From assembly GCF_000513195.1 (NCBI RefSeq), contig NZ_CBVI010000001.1, positions 310,001-374,000 on the forward strand: a stretch of 64,000 nucleotides of DNA, written 5' to 3'. Below the pieces are notes generated by a model that saw only the letters and a list, made by a program, of their open reading frames with translations, was not told the origin of the DNA and did no database searches. This stretch comes from Bacteroides timonensis (GTDB lineage: Bacteria; Bacteroidota; Bacteroidia; Bacteroidales; Bacteroidaceae). Position numbers and translations under genes: made by a program. This document shows, one piece after another, positions 37,081-45,437 of this stretch; position 1 is the stretch's first letter, and every line of letters starts with the position of its first letter.

Positions 37081-38397
37081 TTATTTCAGATGCTTCAATA
37101 TCCACTGCAACTGCCCGTATTCCGTATCATTGGAAGTCCAGTGCTCATTAATCGGGGTAATCAATGCTTCCTTCGGACAATCCAGCGTATTATAAACGGC
37201 ATAGCTGGTGGTTGGCGGACACACATCGTCATTGTATCCCCAGGTAATATAGGTAGGAACCTTTATCAGACGGGCGAAGTTCACTACATCATAATATGCC
37301 ATCGTTTTCAACTTCTCCGGTGTATCCATCCCTTCGGTACGGAAAAAGTGGGGATATCCTCCGGCACGCCCCGCTTTATACCCTGCCATATCACTCAAAG
37401 CGGGGTGATTGGCTACACAAGCTGTTACACGAGGATCCAAACCGGTCGTAATCAAAGCTAAAGCTCCTCCCTGGCTACCGCCCTGGACAATTACATTCTT
37501 ACCATCCCATTCGGGCAAGGAAGTCAGGAGGTCGATGCTACGCACACAAGCCAAATACACTCGTTTCATATAATAGTTGTCACGGTTATCAAGTCCATTA
37601 TTCAGATAGCCATTCTCTCTACCGTTAAAAGCGTTGCTGATTTCCTTGAATGCCTCCTCTGTCAAGGTAGGATTCAATCCGTGTATCTCAATCTCAAAAC
37701 GGATACAGCCTTGTTCTGCATAATATTTGTGACGTAAAGGCTCCTTGATTGTTTTAATTCCGGCACCCGGAGGGCAAAGAACTACCGGACAAGAGCCTTT
37801 TGTTGCATTCTTCGGATAGAACAAGTAGCCGTAAATACTCTGTCCGCGACTGTTCAACATCAGCTTAATAAGATAGCAATCCACCTTGTCGGTGCAATAT
37901 TCCTTTGCCAATTCCTTCGTATAAGTCAACGGATATTTGGCGGATTCCGCTTTATTGTTTTCCCAGAACTCTTTAAAGTCCTTCGGCATCTGCGTATAAG
38001 GCTTAATCTTCTCCGGTGAGAAACCCAGCTTTACATGATGCTTATAACTTTTTCCATCCACAGTGGCTGTCAAGCGGCAGTCACGGAAACCGGGTTCTTT
38101 CATAGTTCCCACAGGAATAACCGCTTTTCCCTGCTTCAACGTAACCGAACCGGAAGTTTCTGCCGGCATCATATCTCCGCCTATTTCATAAGATACAGTT
38201 ACTCCATCCTGCGGAATACCATATTTATAGAACTGAACTTCAACCGTAGCCTTTTCTCCGGTCTTATAAATCCAGTCAGCATGATTGGGTACAGTCACCC
38301 AAAGGACATCGCTCCGGTACGGATAATTCTCCGCAGATGCAAACGATAGCGGCAGTATCAGGGCGAGCAGTAATACAAATAAATTCTTTTTCATCAT
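37081..38397 (-). CDS. Exported acetyl (xylan/pectin) esterase, AXE1 type with N-terminal beta-sandwich
   Basis: 438 residues, signal peptide ending FASAEN. Residues ~25-125 are an immunoglobulin-like beta-sandwich; ~130-438 an alpha/beta-hydrolase of the AXE1 family (VVLCPPGAGIKTIKEP, Ser308 in VQGGSQGGALA, Asp in YNDDVCPP near 390, His in INEHW near 421). Known: AXE1/CE7-type enzymes remove acetyl groups from xylan, oligosaccharides or other acetylated glycans. In this pectin cluster deacetylation of galacturonan or rhamnogalacturonan oligosaccharides is inferred. It is monocistronic, ending at a strong terminator, with a repeat island upstream that separates it from the CE12-CE8 gene. Confidence 0.82.
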   Translation of the reverse strand: MMKKNLFVLLLALILPLSFASAENYPYRSDVLWVTVPNHADWIYKTGEKATVEVQFYKYGIPQDGVTVSYEIGGDMMPAETSGSVTLKQGKAVIPVGTMKEPGFRDCRLTATVDGKSYKHHVKLGFSPEKIKPYTQMPKDFKEFWENNKAESAKYPLTYTKELAKEYCTDKVDCYLIKLMLNSRGQSIYGYLFYPKNATKGSCPVVLCPPGAGIKTIKEPLRHKYYAEQGCIRFEIEIHGLNPTLTEEAFKEISNAFNGRENGYLNNGLDNRDNYYMKRVYLACVRSIDLLTSLPEWDGKNVIVQGGSQGGALALITTGLDPRVTACVANHPALSDMAGYKAGRAGGYPHFFRTEGMDTPEKLKTMAYYDVVNFARLIKVPTYITWGYNDDVCPPTTSYAVYNTLDCPKEALITPINEHWTSNDTEYGQLQWILKHLK

Positions 38398-38448
38398 TGT
38401 GTTCTAATAGTTATAAGTTTATTTATCAAATCCAAATATCAGCTTCAC

Positions 38449-38598
38449 ATCAAATCCGTATCAACAATGCATCAAGCCCGTATCATCTCCGTATCAAGTC
38501 CGTGTCTATAATTACAGAGACGATACGGACTTGACACGGACTTGGTACGGAGAACATACGGAGATACTACGGAGATAGCACGGAGATAGTACAGAGAT
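38449..38598. repeat. Intergenic island: 11-bp iterations forming a large inverted repeat
   Basis: Five 11-mers of the type ATCAAGTCCGT (38449-38503), a centre GTCT...AGAC (38504-38521), then seven 11-mers of the complementary type (GATACGGACTT, CATACGGAGAT and variants; 38522-38598). Strictly 11-bp spacing, half of the 22-bp period of the other islands. It fills the spacer between the CE12-CE8 gene and the AXE1 gene. Confidence 0.8.
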
Positions 38599-38610
38599 GA
38601 CTGGTGTCAA

Positions 38611-40377
38611 TCAGCGCTTTATGCTTAGCAGTTCATCCCCATTTTTCACCGGATTCCATCCGTCATCTCCGGCAAGTACGGTTTCCATCTCATACTCTTT
38701 GAGATTCTTCAATTGATGGGAATAAGGAACACGCGCTTTGGGGTTGGCACCCTCACCCGTGCTTTCATATTCTGCATAGAAAACGGTCTTTTCCGCTTCT
38801 TTATTTCCCCAGTTATTCCATCCGGCAGGAGAGATGTGTTTACCCAGATTGCAACGGATAAACACAGCCTGTGCATACGGACGCCAGGGACGTGAAAGAG
38901 ATACATCCCGTACACCGTCATCCGCAGTCAGACGACAATCATAAAATACGTAGCCATATTTCTGTCCCTGATCCGTAGAAGGTGCAGTGACATAACCACC
39001 TCTTTTACTATGGATATGGCAACGATTAAAGACAGCCGTAGACCAGCCGAATATGAAGTCGACCGTACCTTCTACGTAGCAATCTTCATAGTACTGACGG
39101 CAATTTTTCCCATACGTATAAAGCGTATCCTGAGAGCCAAGGAAACGGCAATTCTTAAAATAAGCACGATCGGCACTTACGAAGCAGGCTACCGCCTGTC
39201 CTACCGGACCGGAAGAGTTCTCAAACGTAATATTCTCAGCATAAAAATCAGGAGCATAAATATAGCAGGAAGACGAACCGGAGGTTCCCTTTTCTTCGCC
39301 AAAGCAGTTTTTCTTCTGCGCATAATCATCATACGAAAGCACTGCCCCGTCCTGACCTATCAGGGAAATATTGATCTTACTTTCCGGTATCACAATCTTC
39401 TCTTTATACACACCTTTACGCACCAGTATCGTAGTACGGATATTCTTGCGGAAATCAGGAACAGCATCAATAGCCTCCTGCACGGTAAGGAAATCTCCGC
39501 TACCATCCTGCGCCACTACAAAATCATAGTGCCGAACATACTTAGCCAGTTCCGGCACTTCCTTAGCAATGGCATCCATAGCCAAACCGGCCACAACACG
39601 CCCGCCATAAACATTCAGATGAGTGTTATCTTCACGCCCCTTCGGCAACGCGGCGACCTGATTGGCAGGTACCCACATAAATAATTTCCGGGAGTCTACC
39701 GGCCCCATGCCCTCTACAAGGTCATGCGTAATCTTATTCATATCCACAAAAGCCACACCCAATTCTTTCGCTACATTCCGCGGAGAATCCAGATAAGCAC
39801 CGTGTGTATCAATTAGCTTGCCACCTTCAGTAGCAGCAGGCTGCTCCGAAGCCTCCCGCTTTGCATCCGGGTTCACTCCTTTCTGTATATCATCCTGACT
39901 GATAGCCTGAGCCACTGCATTCCCATTTGCCGTACCGAAGTTACGGCGTACAATGGAGTTAAACAAAACGGGAATACCGCCTTTGGCACGGGTTTCGTTT
40001 ACAAAACGTTTCAGGTTCTCATCAAAAGTACTTCCCGGAGCCGTATACCGTTTCGGATCGGACTTCTCATCGTTATGTCCGAACTGAATAAATACATAGT
40101 CCCCTTTCTTCACCTGTGAGATTACCTTTTCCCACCGTCCCTCGTCAATAAAACTCTTGGAACTACGTCCATTCACAGCATGATTGTCTACACGGATTTC
40201 CTCGGAAAGATAGCCGGGCAACATCTGTCCCCAGCCGCGTTCGGGGTTTCCACCTGTCAACGGCTTATTCGCCATAGTGGAGTCTCCAATCATGAAAATC
40301 GTAATCAAAGGCTTGTCAGCCTTGAAAGCCGAGAGCAGGAAAAACAACCCCAGCAATAATGTCAACTTGTGTTTCAT
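38611..40377 (-). CDS. CE12-CE8 fusion: rhamnogalacturonan acetylesterase plus pectin methylesterase
   Basis: 588 residues, signal peptide to about residue 20. Residues ~23-265 are an SGNH/GDSL esterase of the CE12 type: Ser33 in IGDSTMANK, block III FGHNDEKSD, and the Asp-His pair in EDNTHLNVYGG. Residues ~283-588 are a CE8 pectin methylesterase beta-helix with GPVGQAVA (Gln), LGSQDTLY (Asp), EGTVDFIFG (Asp) and SRPWRPY (Arg). One polypeptide would remove both acetyl and methyl esters from pectin, exposing it to lyases or hydrolases. It is read toward the AXE1 gene. The other CE8 gene in the window (40986) is a stand-alone paralogue. Confidence 0.9.
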   Translation of the reverse strand: MKHKLTLLLGLFFLLSAFKADKPLITIFMIGDSTMANKPLTGGNPERGWGQMLPGYLSEEIRVDNHAVNGRSSKSFIDEGRWEKVISQVKKGDYVFIQFGHNDEKSDPKRYTAPGSTFDENLKRFVNETRAKGGIPVLFNSIVRRNFGTANGNAVAQAISQDDIQKGVNPDAKREASEQPAATEGGKLIDTHGAYLDSPRNVAKELGVAFVDMNKITHDLVEGMGPVDSRKLFMWVPANQVAALPKGREDNTHLNVYGGRVVAGLAMDAIAKEVPELAKYVRHYDFVVAQDGSGDFLTVQEAIDAVPDFRKNIRTTILVRKGVYKEKIVIPESKINISLIGQDGAVLSYDDYAQKKNCFGEEKGTSGSSSCYIYAPDFYAENITFENSSGPVGQAVACFVSADRAYFKNCRFLGSQDTLYTYGKNCRQYYEDCYVEGTVDFIFGWSTAVFNRCHIHSKRGGYVTAPSTDQGQKYGYVFYDCRLTADDGVRDVSLSRPWRPYAQAVFIRCNLGKHISPAGWNNWGNKEAEKTVFYAEYESTGEGANPKARVPYSHQLKNLKEYEMETVLAGDDGWNPVKNGDELLSIKR

Positions 40378-40487
40378 AATTCATCAAATATAAATAGTAT
40401 TATTATTTTCCGGTGCAATATTACCCAAAAACAAAGGATCCGAAGTGTAAAAAAAGTCGCAATCAGTAGAAAAATTAATATTAATCG

Positions 40488-40495
40488 TATATTTG
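40488..40495 (+). promoter_or_regulatory. Bacteroides -7 box (TATATTTG) for kdgF
   Basis: TATATTTG fits TAnnTTTG and lies 28 bp before the cupin start codon. Confidence 0.65.
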
Positions 40496-40523
40496 CCGGC
40501 AAAACAACTAATCTGGCAACAAA

Positions 40524-40871
40524 ATGAAAAAGACAAGAAGTAACACTTTCATTCTTGAAAAAGAAATCGCATGGGAACCGGCAGGCGAAGGAGTAGTACG
40601 CCAAATAATGGGCTACGACGGGCAAGTGATGCTGGTTAAAGTAAAATTCGAGCAAGGTGCCATCGGTACACCACACACCCACTACCATACACAAACCACC
40701 TATGTGGCAAGCGGTAAATTTGAGTTTACCGTGAACGGTGAAAAACAAATTGTAGAAACCGGAGACGGCGTCTACATTGAACCGGATGCGGAACACGGGT
40801 GCGTATGCCTGGAAGCTGGTATCCTGATAGATTGTTTCAGCCCCATGAGAGCGGATTTTCTGAAGCGCTAA
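40524..40871 (+). CDS. kdgF: KdgF-like cupin, unsaturated-uronate ring opening
   Basis: 115 residues forming a single cupin barrel. Metal-ligand pattern TPHTHYHTQTTYVASG with a later His in DAEHGCV is the KdgF/cupin_2 arrangement. Known: KdgF converts 4,5-unsaturated (4-deoxy) galacturonate released by lyases and GH105-type enzymes to the linear 4-deoxy-5-keto uronate, in the cytoplasm. No signal peptide, which fits. It stands alone on the plus strand between two minus-strand esterase genes, with its own promoter. Its presence with GH105 and the hexuronate transporter supports uronate catabolism from pectin. Confidence 0.85.
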   Translation: MKKTRSNTFILEKEIAWEPAGEGVVRQIMGYDGQVMLVKVKFEQGAIGTPHTHYHTQTTYVASGKFEFTVNGEKQIVETGDGVYIEPDAEHGCVCLEAGILIDCFSPMRADFLKR

Positions 40872-40875
40872 TACC

Positions 40876-40985
40876 TTGTCTGCAAGGAGTTAACTTCTTG
40901 CTAACAAAAAGTTAACTTCCTGTCGACAAGGAGTTAACTCCTTGTAAGCAGGAAGTTGGCTCTTTGTAGACAGGAAGCTAAGTTA
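40876..40985. repeat. Intergenic island: five 22-bp units centred on AGTTAACT
   Basis: Five units of exactly 22 bp. The third holds CAAGGAGTTAACTCCTTG, a perfect 18-bp palindrome; the others are 1-6 base variants, with spacers such as TCTGC, TAAGC and TAGAC. It starts 5 bp after the kdgF stop and ends at the base before the stop codon of the convergent pectinesterase gene. Confidence 0.82.
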
Positions 40986-41954
40986 TTAATTTTCAGGTTT
41001 CCAGTCGCTACACATCCGATAGATGTAATTCAGGTCATCGTATTGGGCAGCTTCTTTCTTGGTCAGCTGCTTCGCCCATTTTACCCGACCGGCTGCCGCA
41101 GCACCTTCTCCCATACTATTATATTCAGCATAGCGGGCTGTCTTCTCGTTTTCCGCTTTTCCCCAATTATGCCATCCTTCGGGACGGATATGTTTACCCA
41201 TCTCACAATTGATGAATACGGTAGCGGCATACGGACGCCAGGGACGCCCCAGATAAACCTTATCCACACCCGGATTGGCCGTCAGTTTGCAATTCTTAAA
41301 GACATAACCCACCGCAATGTCTTCGGGCGTAGAAGCTGCCGTCACGTATGAATTTGTTTTGCTACGGATTTCGCAGTTCTCAAACAAAGCGGTAGAAGGA
41401 CCGAAAATAAAATCGGTGGTTCCTTCAATATAGCAATCTACGAAATAAAGGCGTGTACCTGCGGCACCTGTATAAATGGTATCCTGATTTCCCAGTAAAC
41501 GACAGTTGATAAATACCAGTTTATCCCCTTCCGTGTGAAGGGCAACCGCTTGTCCCAGTCTGGCAGCATTGTTTTCTATGGTCAGGTTTTTGAAGGTAAT
41601 ATTGTTTCCCTGCACTTTTACAGTATAGGTACGGAAAGTACCCATCTTATTAATGTTGGCATGGTCATCATACGTAATAATCGTATTCTCCACACTTTCA
41701 CCGATGAAATCTACATTCTGCACCCAAGAAGGAATTATCGCTTTCTCCTTATACGTTCCATTCTTTATCAGCACTGTAACCTTGTAATCCATAAAAGCAC
41801 GAATGCCTTCCATAGCTTCCGTCAACGTGCGATAGTCTCCCGAACCATCACGGGCAACCACAATTGTATCTTTATATTGGGACTGTGCCGATAACGGCAT
41901 GATCCCCACCAGGAGAAGAAGTATGCCGCATAAATAATAAGTTAGCCGTTTCAT
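40986..41954 (-). CDS. CE8 pectinesterase (pectin methylesterase)
   Basis: 322 residues; signal peptide ends LSAQ. Single CE8 parallel beta-helix with all expected residues: Gln in LGQAVALH, Asp in LGNQDTIYTG, Asp in EGTTDFIFG and Arg in GRPWRPYA, in the usual order. It removes methyl esters from homogalacturonan. The start is 5 bp after the GH105 stop on the same strand, so the two form an operon GH105-CE8. Distinct from the CE8 half of the CE12-CE8 fusion; two methylesterases may differ in substrate length or location. Confidence 0.93.
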   Translation of the reverse strand: MKRLTYYLCGILLLLVGIMPLSAQSQYKDTIVVARDGSGDYRTLTEAMEGIRAFMDYKVTVLIKNGTYKEKAIIPSWVQNVDFIGESVENTIITYDDHANINKMGTFRTYTVKVQGNNITFKNLTIENNAARLGQAVALHTEGDKLVFINCRLLGNQDTIYTGAAGTRLYFVDCYIEGTTDFIFGPSTALFENCEIRSKTNSYVTAASTPEDIAVGYVFKNCKLTANPGVDKVYLGRPWRPYAATVFINCEMGKHIRPEGWHNWGKAENEKTARYAEYNSMGEGAAAAGRVKWAKQLTKKEAAQYDDLNYIYRMCSDWKPEN

Positions 41955-41958
41955 TGTC

Positions 41959-43179
41959 TTATTTCTGATTTACGATTTCCTTTACTTGTTGCAGACGCTC
42001 CCACTCCAGACTTGCCATGATAAACGGACCTACTGCCTTGGGATCGTTGCTGCGGATTGTCTCATTTATATAATAGGTGTAATCTCCCATACGGTAGTTT
42101 TTGCCACCCAGACCTGCAACCGCACAGGCTCTGGTAATAGTCACCACACCGTCTTTATCTACTTCTATGAAGTTATCAAGAATACCTTGGTATCCCTTGA
42201 GAGCCACTTTCAGATACGATTTATCAATATATCCTTTACGAACAGCTTTGAACAGGGCATAAACAAACATAGTAGAACAGGAAGACTCTACATAGTTTCC
42301 TTTCTCACCGCTCTTATCCAGCACCTGATACCATAACCCAGTCTTCGGATCTTGTATACGTTTCACCTGTGCGGCAATATTATTAAGGATAACGAGCATG
42401 GAATCACGTCCCGCCTCATGTTCGGGAATAAAGTCCAGCGCATCAACAAATGCCATTGCATACCATCCCATAGCACGTCCCCAGCTATGTTGTGACTGTC
42501 CGGTAACGGAATCTGCCCAACGTTCCTTACGACTTACATCACAGGCATGGCGATAAAGTCCGTTCTTCGGATCATACGTATGGCGTGCCACTGTAATAAA
42601 CTGGTTCACAATATCTTTATAATCCTGCACACGATTATTGCGGAAAGCATATTCAGCATAGAAAGGTGCTCCCATATAAAGACCATCCAACCACATCTGG
42701 TTCGGATATACTTTCTTATGCCAGAAACCGCCGTCCTCATTACGCGGATGGGTGTCAAGCTGACTACGCAATAAGTCGATAGCTTTCTTATATTTTTCAT
42801 CTTTCGTCTGTTCGTAGATACGGAACAGGAATTTACCTGAATTCAAGCGGTCGATATTATATTCATGCAGTTTATAGGTCTCGATACTTCCGTCCTTGTG
42901 TATCATAGTGTCCGCATAAGCCAGCGCATAGTCAAACATCTTCTGATCTCCATACGTATCATACACATCCAGCATGGCTTGCAACTCCAGCCCATGACAA
43001 TAATCCCATTTCAGTTTTGGCTGGAAATCCAGTTGCCAGGATTCCGGGCAGCGAATCATCTCCGACTCTACCATACGTACCGACCACGGTTGCTTATCAC
43101 TTACTTTCTGAGCGGACAACTGAGTGGAGCAAATCAGCGCTCCCATCACAAAAGTTTTACAAAGCAGATTGTTCATCAT
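41959..43179 (-). CDS. GH105 unsaturated rhamnogalacturonyl/glucuronyl hydrolase
   Basis: About 407 residues from the ATG at 43179 (MMNNLLCKTF), with signal peptide ending STQLSAQ. The open frame extends to 43242, but a -7 promoter box at 43231-43224 lies within it, so the shorter start is preferred. (alpha/alpha)6-barrel motifs: WDYCHGLELQAMLDVYD, QMWLDGLYMGAPFYAEYA with the probable catalytic Asp, and HSWGRAMGWYAMAFVDAL. Known: GH105 hydrolyses the unsaturated uronate left at the non-reducing end by pectin or RG-I lyases. It pairs with KdgF and with the CE8 gene of the same operon. Confidence 0.9.
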   Translation of the reverse strand: MMNNLLCKTFVMGALICSTQLSAQKVSDKQPWSVRMVESEMIRCPESWQLDFQPKLKWDYCHGLELQAMLDVYDTYGDQKMFDYALAYADTMIHKDGSIETYKLHEYNIDRLNSGKFLFRIYEQTKDEKYKKAIDLLRSQLDTHPRNEDGGFWHKKVYPNQMWLDGLYMGAPFYAEYAFRNNRVQDYKDIVNQFITVARHTYDPKNGLYRHACDVSRKERWADSVTGQSQHSWGRAMGWYAMAFVDALDFIPEHEAGRDSMLVILNNIAAQVKRIQDPKTGLWYQVLDKSGEKGNYVESSCSTMFVYALFKAVRKGYIDKSYLKVALKGYQGILDNFIEVDKDGVVTITRACAVAGLGGKNYRMGDYTYYINETIRSNDPKAVGPFIMASLEWERLQQVKEIVNQK

Positions 43180-43223
43180 TCTGTTCTTGTTTTTAGGTAT
43201 ATAGATTATATTAAGTAATGTGA

Positions 43224-43231
43224 CAAAGATA
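43224..43231 (-). promoter_or_regulatory. Bacteroides -7 box (TATCTTTG) for GH105-CE8
   Basis: The complement of CAAAGATA at 43224-43231. It lies 45 bp upstream of the ATG at 43179 and decides against the longer open frame. Confidence 0.6.
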
Positions 43232-43309
43232 GCGGTTCTCACCTAAAACGTTGTGTACTTTTCGACTGAAAAGGTGCATTATTTATTTTCGCCTTCTATA
43301 AATTTAGTA

Positions 43310-43353
43310 TTTCGTGTGCGAGAACGAGTGTTTTCGTGCACGATAACGAGTTT
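43310..43353. repeat. Intergenic island: two 22-bp units in the divergent GH105/ExuT region
   Basis: TTTCGTGTGCGAGAACGAG (43310) and TTTCGTGCACGATAACGAG (43332) are 22 bp apart; the second contains the palindrome TCGTGCACGA. A weaker third unit may precede them. They lie between the divergent promoters of GH105 and the hexuronate transporter, so a regulator-binding role is also possible. Confidence 0.55.
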
Positions 43354-43410
43354 TTTTGCCATTTATTTGCACTTGGAACAAAAATTGCAGGAAATTAGAC
43401 GAAAAAAGTA

Positions 43411-43440
43411 TTGATATACATCAAATAATGTGTATTTTTG
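43411..43440 (+). promoter_or_regulatory. Bacteroides promoter for the hexuronate transporter gene
   Basis: TTG at 43411-43413 and TATTTTTG at 43433-43440, 19 bp between them, match the Bacteroides -33/-7 layout. The start codon follows at 43481. Confidence 0.7.
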
Positions 43441-43480
43441 GCCCCAGAAATAAGAATTAATAATTTTAAATCAACGTATC

Positions 43481-45025
43481 ATGAGTTTAAATCAAAATGC
43501 AATGGGAAAGATGACCAACTACAGGTGGACCATCTGTGCCATGTTATTTTTTGCGACAACAGTAAACTACCTTGACCGCCAGGTGCTGTCATTGACGTGG
43601 AAAGACTTTATCGCTCCCGAGTTCCATTGGACCGACAACGATTACGGTACCATTACCTCTATCTTCTCTCTTATTTACGCTTTCAGTATGCTATTTGCCG
43701 GTCGCTTCATTGACTGGATGGGAACTAAAAAAGGTTACTTGTGGGCTATCGGTGTATGGTCATTTGGTGCATGTCTTCATGCAGTTTGCGGTTATGCTAC
43801 CGAATTGTGGGTAGGATTGGAAAGTTCGGATGCCCTGATTGCTGTAGAAACCGGTTCTGCAATGGCACTCACCATTGCAACAGTCAGCGTTTATTTCTTT
43901 ATTGCTGCCCGTTTCGTTTTGGCACTCGGTGAGGCTGGCAATTTCCCGGCGGCCATCAAAGTTACCGCCGAATATTTTCCAAAGAAAGACCGTGCATACG
44001 CAACCAGTATTTTTAATGCCGGTGCTACGGTAGGTGCACTTGCAGCACCTGTCACGATTCCTCTATTAGCCAAATACTTTAAAGAAATAGGTATAGGAAA
44101 CGGCTGGGAAATGGCTTTCATCGTGATCGGTGTCCTCGGTTTCATCTGGATGGGTATGTGGGTGTTCATGTATACAGAACCCGCCAAGAGCAAACATGTG
44201 AATAAGGCTGAGTTGGAATACATTGAACAAGATAAGCACGAAGAAGGTGTTGCCCCTGTAGAAGCAGGAAAAGAAGAAAAGAAAATGAGCTTCCTGCAAT
44301 CTTTCTGTTACAAGCAAACCTGGGCTTTCGCATTTGGTAAGTTCATGACCGACGGTGTCTGGTGGTTCTTCCTTTTCTGGACTCCTGCATATATCAGCGA
44401 CGTTTACGGTTTCTCATCAGATAGTTCTACGGCCATGCTGCTGATTTTTGTTCTTTACGCTATTACAATGTTATCTATTTATGGTGGTAAATTGCCGACC
44501 ATCATTATGAATAAAACAGGCATGAATCCCTATGCAGCACGCATGCGGGCTATGCTGATTTTCGCATTCTTCCCCCTGTTGGCACTGTTCGCACAGCCAT
44601 TGGGTTCTTACTCTTATTGGTTCCCAGTTATCATTATCGGTATCGCTGGTGCAGCTCACCAATCTTGGTCAGCCAACATCTTCTCAACCGTAAGTGATAT
44701 GTTCCCTAAAACTGCTATTGCGACTGTAACAGGTATTGGTGGTATGGCTGGTGGTATTGGTTCATTCCTTATTAATAAAGGATCCGGTATGTTATTTACC
44801 TACGCCGCCGGAACTACAATGGCAGACGGAACGGAAGTGGAAATGACAAAAGACTTGCTGAAACATGGTGCGCAATATGTACGTCCCGCCATGGAATTTA
44901 TGGGCTTCTCCGGTAAACCTGCAGGATACTTCATCATCTTCTGCATCTGTGCAGTGGCTTACCTGATTGGTTGGGTTGTAATGAAGGCATTGGTTCCGAA
45001 ATACAAACCTATTGTATTGGAATAA
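43481..45025 (+). CDS. exuT: MFS hexuronate transporter (ExuT-like)
   Basis: 514 residues with about 12 transmembrane helices. Start of the transport domain TNYRWTICAMLFFATTVNYLDRQVLSL is characteristic of the anion:cation symporter (ExuT/GudP) branch, as are GRFIDWMGTKKGY after helix 2 and RFVLALGEAGNFPAAIKVTAEYFPKKDRAYATSIFNAGATVG. A hydrophilic loop (~250-275, EQDKHEEGVAPVEAGKEEKK) joins the two halves. It imports galacturonate or glucuronate into the cytoplasm, completing the pectin route with GH105 and KdgF. Alternative: import of other sugar acids. Own promoter and terminator; transcribed away from GH105. Confidence 0.85.
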   Translation: MSLNQNAMGKMTNYRWTICAMLFFATTVNYLDRQVLSLTWKDFIAPEFHWTDNDYGTITSIFSLIYAFSMLFAGRFIDWMGTKKGYLWAIGVWSFGACLHAVCGYATELWVGLESSDALIAVETGSAMALTIATVSVYFFIAARFVLALGEAGNFPAAIKVTAEYFPKKDRAYATSIFNAGATVGALAAPVTIPLLAKYFKEIGIGNGWEMAFIVIGVLGFIWMGMWVFMYTEPAKSKHVNKAELEYIEQDKHEEGVAPVEAGKEEKKMSFLQSFCYKQTWAFAFGKFMTDGVWWFFLFWTPAYISDVYGFSSDSSTAMLLIFVLYAITMLSIYGGKLPTIIMNKTGMNPYAARMRAMLIFAFFPLLALFAQPLGSYSYWFPVIIIGIAGAAHQSWSANIFSTVSDMFPKTAIATVTGIGGMAGGIGSFLINKGSGMLFTYAAGTTMADGTEVEMTKDLLKHGAQYVRPAMEFMGFSGKPAGYFIIFCICAVAYLIGWVVMKALVPKYKPIVLE

Positions 45026-45050
45026 TACTGGAATAGTATATATAGATAAT

Positions 45051-45082
45051 AAAAAAGGTGTTCAGCAGTGAGCACCTTTTTT
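45051..45082 (+). terminator. Terminator after the hexuronate transporter
   Basis: AAAAAAGGTG (45051-45060) pairs perfectly with CACCTTTTTT (45073-45082) around a 12-nt loop. Confidence 0.9.
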
Positions 45083-45112
45083 GATATATATAAAAGACAG
45101 AAAAGTACCGGC

Positions 45113-45311
45113 ACAAAAAAAGCCCCTTCTCACGAAGCGACTCTCTTCTGCACTCTCCCGTGAAAAACATGAACCTCAGTATACTTTAGCAAATTACCTT
45201 CAAACGGTCCATGAGAGATACAGGAGCGCAAAACTTTAAGATGAAAAAAAGGGAAGTCTCACGACTTCCACAATTCTTCTAACCTTAAATCTAAATCTCT
45301 ATGAAAAAAAC
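45113..45311 (-). ncRNA. Candidate small RNA with two GTGA-loop terminator hairpins
   Basis: On the minus strand a TATCTTTG box (45325-45318) predicts a start near 45311. A first hairpin GGAAGTC-GTGA-GACTTCC (45269-45252) is followed by eight T, giving a ~70-nt RNA. A second hairpin, GTCGCTTC-GTGA-GAAGGGGC, then seven T (ending 45115), would end a ~200-nt form. No open frame of credible quality lies in it. It is between the convergent transporter and the helicase gene. I cannot name it; a 6S-like or trans-acting sRNA is possible. Confidence 0.55.
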
Positions 45312-45317
45312 GTTCGG

Positions 45318-45325
45318 CAAAGATA
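45318..45325 (-). promoter_or_regulatory. Bacteroides -7 box (TATCTTTG) for the candidate small RNA
   Basis: The complement of CAAAGATA. No clear -33 TTG is present. Confidence 0.45.
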
Positions 45326-45437
45326 AGGGTTTATTACATTCAGAAATACTAATAAAAGATATAAAGAAAAGAGGAACGTTTAAGATTTGCTAAATAAAAC
45401 TCGGATTATCCTTCTGAAAGCCACAGTTCCTTCCATT

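Noticed and set aside
40876..40985. 22-bp island as a plain bidirectional terminator
   Set aside because: No T tract follows any of the stems and five tandem copies exceed what a terminator needs.
43180..43242. N-terminal extension of GH105
   Set aside because: A consensus -7 box lies inside it and the shorter start gives a standard signal peptide.
45301..45393. 30-codon open frame starting ATGAAAAAAACG
   Set aside because: It overlaps the promoter of the candidate small RNA on the other strand and has no homology signal that I can recognise.
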